Shown here one piece after another: positions 25,400 through 34,996 of a stretch of DNA of 64,000 bases (within the stretch, counting starts at the first letter, position 1; the number at the start of each line of letters is the position of its first letter). The stretch comes from Spongospora subterranea f. sp. subterranea (Eukaryota; Endomyxa: Phytomyxea; Phytomyxea; Plasmodiophorida): positions 90,567 through 154,566 of the forward strand of contig JAUGWO010000015.1 of assembly GCA_049724395.1 (NCBI GenBank). The letters run 5' to 3'. The notes under the pieces were generated by a model that was not told the DNA's origin, did no database searches, and was given only the letters and a program-made list of their open reading frames with translations. The position numbers were made by a program, and so were the translations under genes.

Positions 25400-27635
25400 A
25401 TGGAGGATGAAGAGAGGGTGTTCCAGTTCGGATCATCATCATCAAATTTGTCGCTGGATTATCCCGACGAGGACGAGTTTAAGGCCCATTCCAGGCGAAA
25501 AGCTATACGACGTCGCATGCTTATGGATTGCCTTCGAGCGCTGCCGATGCAGATGTGCGCCACAGCCTTCCAATTGTTTCTGTTCAGCTCGGTTATTTTC
25601 GCAATATGGGTCTCTTGGTATCTGAAACCGCTTTAAATCTTGAGTTATTGTATAACGATTGCTGTGTATTAGGGCATTCATCTTTCAAGATGCGATCCAT
25701 TTCCCAGAATTGGTCGATGTGGAATCATGGGGCCCACAACAGCGTACGCAAAGTCTAGCAGCGTACTCAGAACTGTCGTCAATGCTTGTGCAAACAATAC
25801 TGTTTGGTACTGACGATGAAGTCATGAAAGATTCGGCTAATGAGTGTTTGCAAGGTGTTCTGTTTTGGAACTTGAACAGTAATTTGTTCGTACCATTCTA
25901 TATTCGTTTTGTTAACGCTCTATGAAGATGGTTTAGGTTTTTTCTCGCTTCAAAATTTGAAATTAAGGCCACAAAGGGACAAGGGCCAATATGATCAAAC
26001 TGAGTTAATGGCATCGACTCCCATTGTATGATCTGGGGTTCATCAGTTAGTGTTTACTCCCTTGAGCTAATCAGTTTTCTTTATAGGTGTTTATCATGCA
26101 AGAAACCAGCGACACCACTTTTACTATTAATGCGCATTGGGACAATAAGTATGGAAGTATAGAGGGAATGCTCCCGATAAAGATAAAGATCGAAAACCCA
26201 CTGCCGATCTCGCTCAAGATAGATGTTCATTTTCCTACGCCCGAAGAAAATATCTACGCTTTTGCGTTGTCATTCTACGACGTTGTTTTTCCTTCTTTCT
26301 GGCATCATCTGTTTATTTCGCTTCCAATGAATCGGTACAAGCGCCGATTTTCACCTTTCGTCCAACCTTGTCCCGTAGAAGCAGAGTTCGAAAAATTCGA
26401 GCGCCGGTTGCGGGCGGAAGAAACCTTTCAGCGAAGCATGACCGGCTACGTTGGTCGCAGTTCACCCGATCAACGACGATATTCTGACATCTTTACGTCA
26501 ACATTGCAACTTCTTGAATCGGATACCGATTATTGTTTCGCCAACAGTAACAATTTGTCAGATTGCATCATATTGTGTTGTGTTGATTATATTCTCAGCT
26601 CCGAAACAATTCCAAAGAAGGCGGAAAGAACCCAAACGGAGACTCCAGGTTCCCTTCCAGATAGAGCAGTTAACGGAAGCAGAACAAATATCCGGTTTGC
26701 GTTTGTGGCGCTTTTTTTTCAAAAGAGTCTTATTTACTTTCGCCGTCAACCGCTGGTACCAGAAGGATTTCAAAGAATCAATTACGGATCTTTGTCGATC
26801 GTAAAATATGTAACTGTTCTTTGGTGGTGTCTGCGCTGAAATATCCATTTGCTAGGTGGTTGAAAACTCTTGGACTTGACCTTCAGGTTATTCGTTTCGA
26901 TCTCGGCATGGATACGTTCGACGATGCTCCCGACATTATAATGTCAGATGTGCAAAGTATATATCCTTATACCTACCTTATTACCAGCGAGTTGAAGCTG
27001 CCTCGATTTTTTCTTCAATTCTCAGTCAGTAGTTTCTGGAAAACATCTTCACTTTGTATCAGCGTTAGTAACGTGCCTTTTTTTAAATTGAGCTCATTGT
27101 TGCTTCGATATAGGTCTCCAATCTCCGGATGAGCTTCAACGCAAACGTCCGAACCCTTCATCCGTTATTTGTCGGTCGATCATATTTGACTATGACCTTC
27201 ATCGACAAACCGATACTTGACTTTGATTGCAAAATTGATGGAGACCAGTCGAAAATTTTCGGTGTTAATATACCGGAAACAGTATTCGGCTGGAAGGTCC
27301 AACAGGCGATGACAGATTTCATAAGGTTATATTATCGCTGTTGAAAACCGGAAAATTTCATAATATTTGGATTAGTGCTTACGCGTTGAAATCGTTTTTT
27401 CTAAAATGGTCGGAGGGATTAATGCAGACAATGACGTTTCCTAGCCAAGTTCATATTCCATGGTACGATAGGCCATCTGAATTTATATTTTCAAGTGATA
27501 TCGCTCAGGTATGGGAGTTTTGTAATAATATCAGGTTTTGCTGAAAAATGTTTTTGTGTTATATAGAGTTTTTTCATGAAGATACGGTATCTGTTTTCCG
27601 TGCAGATGGTCAAAAGTGATATTAATGATTTATAA
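25400..27635 (+). CDS. SMP-domain, ER-anchored lipid-transfer protein (TEX2/Nvj2/E-Syt-like)
   Basis: The N-terminus MEDEERVFQFGSSSSNLSLD is acidic and cytosolic. It is followed by an Arg-rich stretch and a transmembrane helix around residues 53-76 (FQLFLFSSVIFAIWVSWYL). After a lumenal or linker part with IPFEIKQL-like text (VPFQIEQLTEAEQISG), the SMP fold is seen: LRLWRFFFKRVLFTFAVNRW, LKYPFARWLKTLGLDLQVIR, FDLGMDTFDDAPDI, VSNLRMSFNANVRTL, YLTMTFIDKPILDFDCKI, FGVNIPETVFGWKVQQAMTD and LMQTMTFPSQVHIPW. SMP domains carry lipids at ER contact sites. Frame changes at about 26600, 26850 and 27100-27400 coincide with GT/AG signals and are read as introns. A C2 domain is not seen. Confidence 0.6.
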
Positions 27636-27681
27636 TAAAAAACGGCTACCTATATCGACTTTAGTTGGTACAACCAACTAA

Positions 27682-28706
27682 TACCAACTCACGGTTTTTC
27701 AAAATAAATGTCATGTACAGTACCAACTCAAAACCAAGTTTAGGCACATAGATATGACTCTTACCAATTAATGAAATGAAACCGGCACGAAATCGTTCAA
27801 TTGCATCGGCGCTGCGGTCCTAACACGCATAGCAGGGCATGCCCGGCACGATAAGTCGGCTGATCTTTGTTATGCCGAGCTGATGACGTCACTAACCCAT
27901 GAAAAACATTGATAAATGTATGTACGCTGAATTCGTGATGGCAGGTTAGCACGAATGGGATGTGGGCGGCGGTGTGGATGGTGGCCGGAATGGTAAAAAG
28001 CAATAGAAAGCTCGGTCTGAACCGTTTTAAGGATGGCACCACATGAGACGAGATGGAGGCGCTTTTTGTGAGCCGGGCATTGCGTGTCTGTCGGCATGGG
28101 AGGTGATGACTTCCTTTTGCTTCCCCTTGGAATACGTGGTCGTTCAGAGAAATCGCATGTAGCGACGGGACATTGATAGTTGCCTAGACACACTTTGACA
28201 TGTGTGAGGCCATGCACCGACTTGTTACTGCCGTAACAATGCATGGCCCAGCCAACACCACGAATATCTCGCGGCCCGTACCCTTCAGGAATTGCAATCC
28301 GGAACTGGACGCTGCCATCGGGATACTCCGAATCCGACGTATTTGGCGTCGCTGGCATCGGTACAGGGATTGGTGCACAATGTAGGGATGTTGCTGATGA
28401 TGATTCGGTAGCTGACGCTGGAGGCGACTTAGAGTATGATGTGTTTGTGGTGGCGAATCAACATCGGCTGGCGAGCCAGAGCGGATGAGACGCGTCAGTT
28501 CGTCAAGCCGTGCCTCATCGGGACGCACCCCGTCAGGGACGGTCATTGCGAGCATCGCTCTGGCCATGTTAATAATAAACTGCTGTAGCTCAGACATTAG
28601 AGAAAACGAGCAACGGTACGTAAACCGAAAGAGAGAGAGAGAACAGAGATGACCCAAATAAATGATGACTTGTCATTTATTCTGCGGGAAACCCCGTGAG
28701 TTGGTA
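27682..28706. mobile_element. About 1-kb TIR element carrying a GCM-like zinc-finger ORF
   Basis: TACCAACTCACGG at 27682-27694 is matched by the inverted copy CCGTGAGTTGGTA at 28694-28706, giving a 1025-bp unit that encloses one degenerate ORF on the minus strand. No transposase catalytic domain is present, so the unit would be non-autonomous or a deletion derivative of a MULE-type element. A clear target-site duplication was not found. Just outside the left end is a short hairpin (TTAGTTGGT / ACCAACTAA, 27661-27681), and the same TACCAACTCA word recurs at about 27720. Confidence 0.55.
27870..28584 (-). pseudogene. GCM-like zinc-finger protein of a MULE-type transposon
   Basis: One frame starts MSELQQFIINMARAMLAMTV and continues through about 28440. 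A second frame then carries FRIAIPEGYGPRDIRGVGWA, HGLTHVKVCLGNYQCPVATC, CPAHKKRLHLVSCGAIL and HSGHHPHRRPHPIR. The Cys/His spacing (C-P-x3-C ... C-x2-H ... C ... H-x3-H-H) resembles the GCM-type DNA-binding zinc finger found at the N-terminus of some Mutator-like transposases. The two frames are offset, so a frameshift or an unseen intron separates them. No MULE catalytic domain or SWIM finger follows. Confidence 0.5.
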
Positions 28707-29427
28707 CAGTCGCGATCACCTTACGGTAAACCGACAATTCCGTGACTGTGCGCTGCCTTGACGTGTAGTTGTTGGTGAGGAACAGTACCGGCCATCTTAA
28801 CTCACCAAATTTTGTATGAGACCACGAAGTTTCTAATTGTACAAAATACATGAGTTGTAAAAAATCGGAATCTATAGATCGATAGATCTTGTGGAGCTTG
28901 ACAATTCTATAGTTTCAGATTTTTTCAATTTCTTGAACTTACTGATATTTTGCGCACTAAAGTTATGAGGAAATGGAAACTGTTGAGAGGCCAAATTCAA
29001 CCGCAGATAATTATTTGCGTTCGCATACTTTGAATCAGCGCACGCAAATAAATCTTGCGCTGTCGCGCAATACTCTTTATAGATACAGTGACAGCGATAA
29101 AAATTGAACTGTATCTATGAAGTATCCTATGGGCCTACAGAATTGACGCGATCAAAAAGCAGAAAAGACTGGATTCAAAGACCATTCATGACGTTCAAAA
29201 GACTGGATTCAATCATTCGAATTAAATCAGACGCCCCGCCATACAAACTAACTCAAAGGATTTTCTGCGAAGTGAATGAACAGGGATACCGGACGACTGT
29301 ATCGAGCGATTTTAGCAATTTGGCGTAAAAATATAGCCTTGAAGATCGCATAAATTACGAGCAATGTTGAGGTTTGAAGACGTAGATTGACGGGTTACAG
29401 CAGTCAATAATATAAGCGATAGGATTG
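28707..29427. other. Intergenic region, no gene recognised
   Basis: About 720 AT-rich bases between the TIR element and the TruB gene. A 74-codon frame at 29104-29328 contains the local repeat AAAAGACTGGATTCAA twice and no recognised motif. Confidence 0.3.
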
Positions 29428-30484
29428 ATGAACCCAGTTAGCATCGGCTACCCCAACGCTATCATGACGGACGATATTTCGCAATTTGATGTCCACGATC
29501 GAGATCCTGCGGACAATTGCGCCAGCACGAAACTTGTCGCCCTTCTTTCGATCCCAGGTGACATGGCTTCGAGATTGTTCATTCCGGATGGCCTGTTGGG
29601 GGTTTATAAGGCCCCGAACGTTTTATCTTACAGCGTCGTTCATTCGTAATTTTTGCAACAGCTGTTTCAGGGTTACGTTTGCTGAGATGATGATGTTCCA
29701 GAGTAAAACAAATTCTTCGGCTGAATCCATTGCAGAGGTCGGTAAAAGTAGGGCATAGTGGAGTATTGGACCATTTTGCAGAAGGTATCTCCTCTGTACT
29801 GGCATTCTCTCATGATCTAACCGTTGCGCTCCTAAGGAATCTTGGTCATCGGAATTGGGTCAGCCTGTAAACGTCTAACACAGATTCTGAAAGGCGATAA
29901 GAAATATGTGGTTACTGGAAGATTTGGTTTTGAAACTGATACACTTGATATATCGGGGAATTGTATTCGAACTCTTGGATATGGTGAATAGCCATCGTTG
30001 GTTATGGACCCTAATTTAACTGCATTGTTTCAGAACATATAACGCGCGACTGCATCGAACACAAACTATCTAAATTCATAGGAAATATCTTACAAACACC
30101 ACCATTGTAAATGGCGCGTCACCCATTTTGAATAGTTCTGATCTTGTTTGCTCGAGGTTTTCAGCATTGAAAATCCAAGGAAAGCGATCCAGTGACCGAG
30201 TTCGAAACGGCGAGAAAGTCGTGTTATCTCCCAGACCCGTTGTTGTAAATGATCTAAAACTTATATCATACGAGCCACCTGTGTTTCGACTAGGTCGGTT
30301 GAAATTTGTCGTTGAATGCCATTCTTATTTTAGTTGCAGAGGTCCATTGCGGGTCCGGGTTCTACGTTCGCAGCTTGGTAGCAACGCTCTGGTGATATTT
30401 TCAAATATCACTGAGAATACTGTTTTAGGTCAGAGATATTGGCGAGAGCCTAGGCTCATGTGCAACGGCCGTCACCTTGTGTAG
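29428..30484 (+). CDS. TruB-family tRNA pseudouridine synthase
   Basis: N-terminus MNPVSIGYPNAIMTDDISQF, then GLLGVYKAPNVLSYSVVHS, equivalent to the KPxGxTS entry of TruB. The catalytic block reads KVGHSGVLDHFAEG with the active-site Asp, spliced (about 29785-29838) to ILVIGIGSACKRLTQILKGD, then KKYVVTGRFGFETDTLDISG, an almost canonical TruB segment. The C-terminal half has FSALKIQGKRSSDRVRNGEK and YEPPVFRL, followed by a spliced VECHS segment. TruB/Pus4 enzymes make pseudouridine 55 in the T-loop of tRNA. The Thr of the usual GTLD is Val here (GVLD). The join between the VVHS exon and the KVGHSG exon is unclear and may hide one more short intron. It converges on bL25m. Confidence 0.82.
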
Positions 30485-30622
30485 GACGAAATCCGGCCCG
30501 TTTTCCATTCCAGATTCCAAACTAATCCGTTCCGATGAATTGACCTTGGAAAGCATCTTCAGTAATATTTACCTTGGACCTTGAGCTATGCTCCTCGAAT
30601 TGTTTATATAAACCAATTTAAG

Positions 30623-31392
30623 TTATTGTTTTGATGTTGCTGCCTTTACGGCTTCTATGGATTCAGCGCTTTGACCTCCCGTGACTGATGCAAACGAATA
30701 TTGGTGATGGGATAAATGTGGGACCAGGCCATCAGGAAGCGTGATATTGCGACTATGAACAGCTTGCCCGATGTCCATGTTTCGAATATCAATCGAAATC
30801 TGCTGTGGGATGTTCTCATCACCATCCCACCAACATTTCAGGTAATCCTGGTTGAATGATAAGAGCCCGCCTCTCTTGATGCCGATGCATGTGTCTTCAT
30901 TCTCCAGTATAACTGGCACTTGAATCAAATGCCGCTTGAAAGGTTGGAACTTCATAAACGTCACGTTTACCTGATTCAGCCATTGATATTTTCAGAAAAT
31001 AATTGCGATTGTCGGTAGACAAAATTTACCGTTTTCTGATAATACAAATAATGGCGTTGATGACATCGCGGAATAACCCGGAAAATACCTTTCCCCTCAA
31101 CTTCAACATCGTAAACTGTGTTCCAGAACCATGGCTTCCGGCGAAGCCGTGCAATTTCGCTGTGGTCAATCGTGATCAGCTCTTTGTCATCAGGACGAGT
31201 TCCATGGATGATGGATGGTACACGCCCAGATCCTCGTATAGCTCGAGCGACGTGCGTCCCTGATGCAGTACGGCATGAAGCCTGAATTGTGGGTATTGCC
31301 CTGATGACGGTCATCGTACGATGATTGGCCGATTGGGGCCGTTGGTCGGGGTTATGGCACCGTTTGATGCGGCCCGTTATCTTCCTTGCCAT
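30623..31392 (-). CDS. Mitochondrial large-subunit ribosomal protein bL25
   Basis: Two exons with a phase-0 intron (about 30969-31027, GTAAAT..TCAG) joining LYYQKT to VNVTFMKFQPFKRHL. The protein has the bL25 order: SGRVPSIIHGTRPDDKELIT, IARLRRKPWFWNTVYDVEVE, then the C-terminal beta domain VPVILENEDTCIGIKRGGLL and ISIDIRNMDIGQAVHSRNIT with LPDGLVPHL, as in CTC/TL5-type L25. It binds 5S rRNA in bacteria. Either the Met at 31392 or the one at 31314 (MTVIRAIPTIQASCRTASGT, a good mitochondrial leader) is the start; I favour 31314. No stop or missing block is seen. Confidence 0.85.
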
Positions 31393-32591
31393 GTACAGTC
31401 CAGGAGGCGGGGGGTTACACTCGCCAGTCAGGGGCTACACTGCTGTACCACTCTACCGCAGTCGTGCATGGAGCATTTTCACTCTGCGTTGACTGCCCAG
31501 TTGAAAAGGCCAATGAAAATGACGGGACAAAATCAAATAATTGACCAAAACACTTTTCATAGGGTTTGTCTAGCTATCAAAGCTTTGCACTGGAATGTTT
31601 CAGTTTGCTTTGCATTATCGTCATCAGTGCCGAACGTTTTCTGATCGCAACTTCATTGATACAAGTTTCGTAGTGCCAACATTCAAAACCGGCCTTGGTC
31701 CTGGAAATTGAAAAGCGCTTTAGTTTATTCCATCGCCTAAAGTTTTCAGCGAGTGGGTTTGACTGAAGCACCTACTTCTTGGCCTGTTCTACGATTCCAT
31801 CATGTTTTCTCCCATATTTGTAAATCTCTATTCAAAAATATGTCGTGTGTCATTTTTTCGATCAAGGTAAACAAGTTTTCTGCATGCACTGTCGATCAAT
31901 ATGGATCAAAACGCCAAACTAAACTGGTTAAATAGTTCAGCATATTGAAATTGCCATTGAACTTCAGTAGAAAATTTCATCTTTTCTCAAACCATTGACC
32001 CGATTGACATGCGATACTCACGATTCATCATATTTTCCCAGAAATTAAACGTCCAGGCGGCATCCATTAAAAGTTGTCTCGAAAGCTTGTCTATCAAGCG
32101 TTTGCAAAGGCGATCTATCCTAAAAATCGAAAAATAGATCAATTCCATTGCACAATATCAACATTGCGGTGTACATGAGTAGAAAATAGAATTTCTCAAT
32201 GGAAAAACGATGCACTTTTGAAGATCAAGGCACAGATCAGGGAACAAATCGATAAGTTTCGATTATCATCATCATGATAACGACCTTCAACATTATGAAC
32301 GAATAAACTTGACAAGCTGTAAAAATACATAGTATTTTCAAAACCGTGCATTGTTAGAACGTCCCGCTTCGAATTTGAAAAATTGAGGACCTGGGCAATC
32401 CCCGCGTCAATTCAGTACAAAGCGTTGAGTATTTTTCACGTCAGGCGAATGTTCCACTTCTTGCATGAAGGGGCAACGTTATGATTTAATCTACACTATG
32501 GCGAGTTATCGGAGAACAAACCACCGTTAGGAATGAAATGGCTACCGTGTTCGAATTGGGATAACGATCATGTTTAATTTTTGTCAAAAGC
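31393..32591. other. Gene-poor stretch with possible minus-strand exons
   Basis: Two reverse-strand pieces look coding. One at about 32000-32125 reads IDRLCKRLIDKLSRQLLMDA and AWTFNFWENMMN between an AG and a GTGAGT donor. The other, at about 31640-31750, contains RWNKLKRFSISRTKAGFECW with HYETCINEVAIRK. They could belong to one small spliced gene, but the phases do not join cleanly and I recognise no family. The rest shows nothing. Confidence 0.25.
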
Positions 32592-32967
32592 TCATTGGTG
32601 TTTCTTAGAATTGTCGTAATATGAATCCATATACGCAGGTACAGGCTGAGGCTTTCGTTGTCTTCGATGGAACTTGCCCAATGGGACGGTTTTCGGAGCG
32701 ACATTATACAAGCGGGGATAGGCGATTCCATAGTGCTTGGCAAGCTCAAGCCTAAATATCAACTTAGTAATTTCTTCCTTTCAAGATAAAAACAACAGCG
32801 TGGCACCTGGAGCTCGCCTCAAACATTTTGCTCTGAACTTCTTTGGGATCGGTCAGGTTGGCGTTATGTCGAAACAGGGTCGCCGCTTCCGATTTGACGG
32901 CGATTCGAGTCTCGCTGTCAAAGCGCCGAGAGGCGCGAAGTATATGGCGATACAGTCGCAGCGCCAT
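32592..32967 (-). CDS. LYR-motif (Complex1_LYR) mitochondrial protein
   Basis: Two exons (32807-32967 and 32592-32751) joined by a 55-bp GTGCCA..TTTAG intron in phase. Exon 1 reads MALRLYRHILRASRRFDSET followed by a LYR-family pattern with the invariant Phe (ATLFRHNANLTDPKEV). Exon 2 adds LELAKHYGIAYPRLYNVAPK and a basic Pro/Tyr tail ending NSKKHQ. The total is about 106 residues, the usual size. LYR proteins bind acyl-ACP and help assemble Fe-S clusters or respiratory complexes. The exact member (LYRM4, LYRM7 or LYRM9 type) is not clear. A single-exon reading would end at 32764 and lose the conserved length. Confidence 0.75.
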
Positions 32968-33235
32968 GTGTAAAGCTCTCTCAATGGGCGGAACACACCA
33001 ACAAACCGGCCCACCCTTTCTGATGATATAGTCTGGTTGAGATAGAGGGTCAGGTGCCAGTAAACCACTTGGACGTTCTGTTTACTGCCCTGTAACACGC
33101 AATATCGATCACAGATGTTGCGTGTCTTTTCCGGGATTAACGCAACAGCACCGGTCGTGAACACCAAATTACAGCCCCTGATCTATACGAAGTCGCTGAT
33201 AGTATTGCAGTAAGCTACAATTCCAGGAAGTCAGA

Positions 33236-33529
33236 TTATTGTCGCCGGAGGACAAAAAATGGGGTAAATGTGGCGCCAATTTCAGTATATCTGCTAATAC
33301 GGACCAGCGAAACTTCAAGACCGAGGATCAGCCGTAAACTGTTTGAATGGCCGTTTGGGGCTGCGATTTCTCGTTGAGTCAGGTGTATTTTCTTGTTGGG
33401 TATTGTGGGCGGCTGTGATTTTTTTCCACACGTGGGGAATCCTCCCAAATGCTGAATCATGCAATGCACCGCATTCTTGGCTATGGCGGCGACATCGAAC
33501 AAGCAAGTGATTAAGTTTATTTCAAACAA
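33236..33529 (-). CDS. Unrecognised small ORF
   Basis: A 97-codon reverse frame beginning MFEINLITCLFDVAAIAKNA and ending TPFFVLRRQ. It has Cys-Gly-Lys-Lys and a NKKIHLTQREIAAPNGHSNS segment but no family I know. A second, shorter frame overlaps it. It lies in a gene-poor stretch, and only its length in AT-rich DNA supports it. Confidence 0.2.
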   Translation of the reverse strand: MFEINLITCLFDVAAIAKNAVHCMIQHLGGFPTCGKKSQPPTIPNKKIHLTQREIAAPNGHSNSLRLILGLEVSLVRISRYTEIGATFTPFFVLRRQ

Positions 33530-33685
33530 AGATACAATTTGAAGGACACTTTGCGATGAAGAGGATTGCTTTGCACTATTGTTGTCATATCTGCTGTTGC
33601 TATCACTACTTCCATGTATTCAGTTCAATAGGGTATTCCTATCTTGACTACAAAAGATGCAAGAACCTGGACCATGCTATGAATA

Positions 33686-33907
33686 ATGGAGTTGAAGCAC
33701 CTCTTGATACTATTGGGAAATAGAAAAAGAGATGATGTTGTTCTGGTTCTTACGGCGACTTTTTTACCATCAGATATAGCTATGTTTACTGGGGAATCTT
33801 TCGCGATTACAAGATCTGATGGAACAGGGAAGACTACAACTGTTAGAAGAACGGTTGATCAAGTTGGTGGAGGTGTTATCTACTTTGATATTCCTGCTAA
33901 TCTATAA
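33686..33907 (+). pseudogene. P-loop ATPase fragment, compositionally odd
   Basis: Seventy-three codons that end YFDIPANL. They contain a Walker A-like GTGKTTTVRRTV followed by DQVGGGVIYFDI. The layout (P-loop, R-x2-V, GVIYFD) resembles AAA-type ATPases known as 'GKTTLVR...GVIYFD' families in some fungi and archaea, but the usual G-P/N before the loop is replaced by RSDGTGKT. Flanking DNA from about 33540 to 33905 is AT-richer than neighbouring genes, with many TTG/ATA/GAT codons. Truncated at both ends; perhaps a transferred or inserted fragment. Confidence 0.4.
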
Positions 33908-34288
33908 AGATTTTCTGTGGCTTTGGGTAACCGATTGGATTCGAATATGATGAAGGAGTGAACCTTGGAATCGATTAAAACGCCCCATGGCACGAACGCC
34001 CGGCCGACCTGAACCCTCAAAGCGAAGCGCATGCTCCACTTAGACGTTAATGAGCAGCACAAGGGTTGGATATCACTCACTATCGAGTCATGGCGAGCCG
34101 AAACCTCTGGCAACGCAACGTTCCATGAATCATGATTCCCGGCCCGTAATCAGCATGTCAACCAGGAAGACGCCCACACGGCGCCGAACGCGAAGACGCA
34201 ATGGTCAACACCGATCCAACACCAAATATATGGGAATTAAGCACAAAATAGGTTTGATAATATAACAAGAAATCTTACAGGAGCATGC

Positions 34289-34316
34289 ACCGTCGCATAC
34301 TCCTCAATGCGACGGT
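34289..34316. repeat. Hairpin with 10-bp perfect stem
   Basis: ACCGTCGCAT (34289-34298) and ATGCGACGGT (34307-34316) are separated by 8 nt. It lies just upstream of the MITE. A related 29-bp inverted pair (34224-34252 and 34473-34501, both containing AATTCCCATATAT or its complement) links this flank to the inside of the MITE. Confidence 0.7.
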
Positions 34317-34390
34317 ACATATTTGTGCAAGTAGATATTCGAGATCAGGATCAGTTTATTGTCAGACCAATCAAAGGTTTTCCGTCTCGC

Positions 34391-34544
34391 TAGGGTGCAT
34401 GTCGAACATCGGCCGGGAGTGAGTTGACTGTGGAGTATATACTTTTGTAATATCTCTGGTCAAGCCATTGAACCTAATTGTGTTCAATTCCCATATATTC
34501 CACATTCAACTGTTGCTCCCGGCCGATGTTCGACATGCACCCTA
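34391..34544. mobile_element. MITE, about 150 bp, TA target duplication
   Basis: TAGGGTGCATGTCGAACATC... at 34391-34418 is exactly the inverse of 34517-34544 (28 bp perfect). The match continues imperfectly inward (GAGTTGACTGTGGAGTATAT against GTGGAATATAT on the other arm). TA occurs at both outer ends, as expected for Tc1/mariner-type elements. It has no coding capacity. Confidence 0.8.
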
Positions 34545-34996
34545 ATCAACTTTCTAATGTTCGACAGGCGAAAAGGCGAACGACAAAAAGGAAAAAATAG
34601 CAATCAACTCGAAATTTCCAGGATGCAACTGCAATATGAACGAGCCACGCTGCTCTCAAATCGATCTTGTGGTGAAGAAGGGTCGGTACCCTCATCCATG
34701 GTGCAAGGATGGGCATTCTCCGATCCTAAACAACTACGGCACCTCGGTTGACGCCGTACGACGACGATATGCAATCGCAACCTTTTCCAATGTGGCTCTG
34801 CACCAGACAATCTCAAGCGAGAGAGTGAGACTCCCACAGACACGAATCGCCAACCTTGTGGGCGATATAGCGCCGAAAAGTCATGCGAGCCCCCGAACTG
34901 GCATGACGACTGGCACCACTCAAAGTTTCCTGGTTCTACAGTACGCAATAGTTTCTCATTACTTGAAAGACGCTGAACCGTCATCGCCCATAATCC
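34545..34996. other. Region upstream of adenylosuccinate lyase; long frames on both strands
   Basis: A + frame (34636-35022, 128 codons) and an antisense frame (34604-35050, 148 codons) are open over nearly the same DNA. Neither shows a known domain or a convincing codon pattern. It may hold an older insertion or part of the ADSL 5' region. Confidence 0.3.

Noticed and set aside
32853-34822. Shared peptide word QTISSERV at about 33030 (minus strand) and 34805 (plus strand)
   Set aside because: Only about 25 bp are similar and there are several mismatches; too short to call a repeat or a shared gene.
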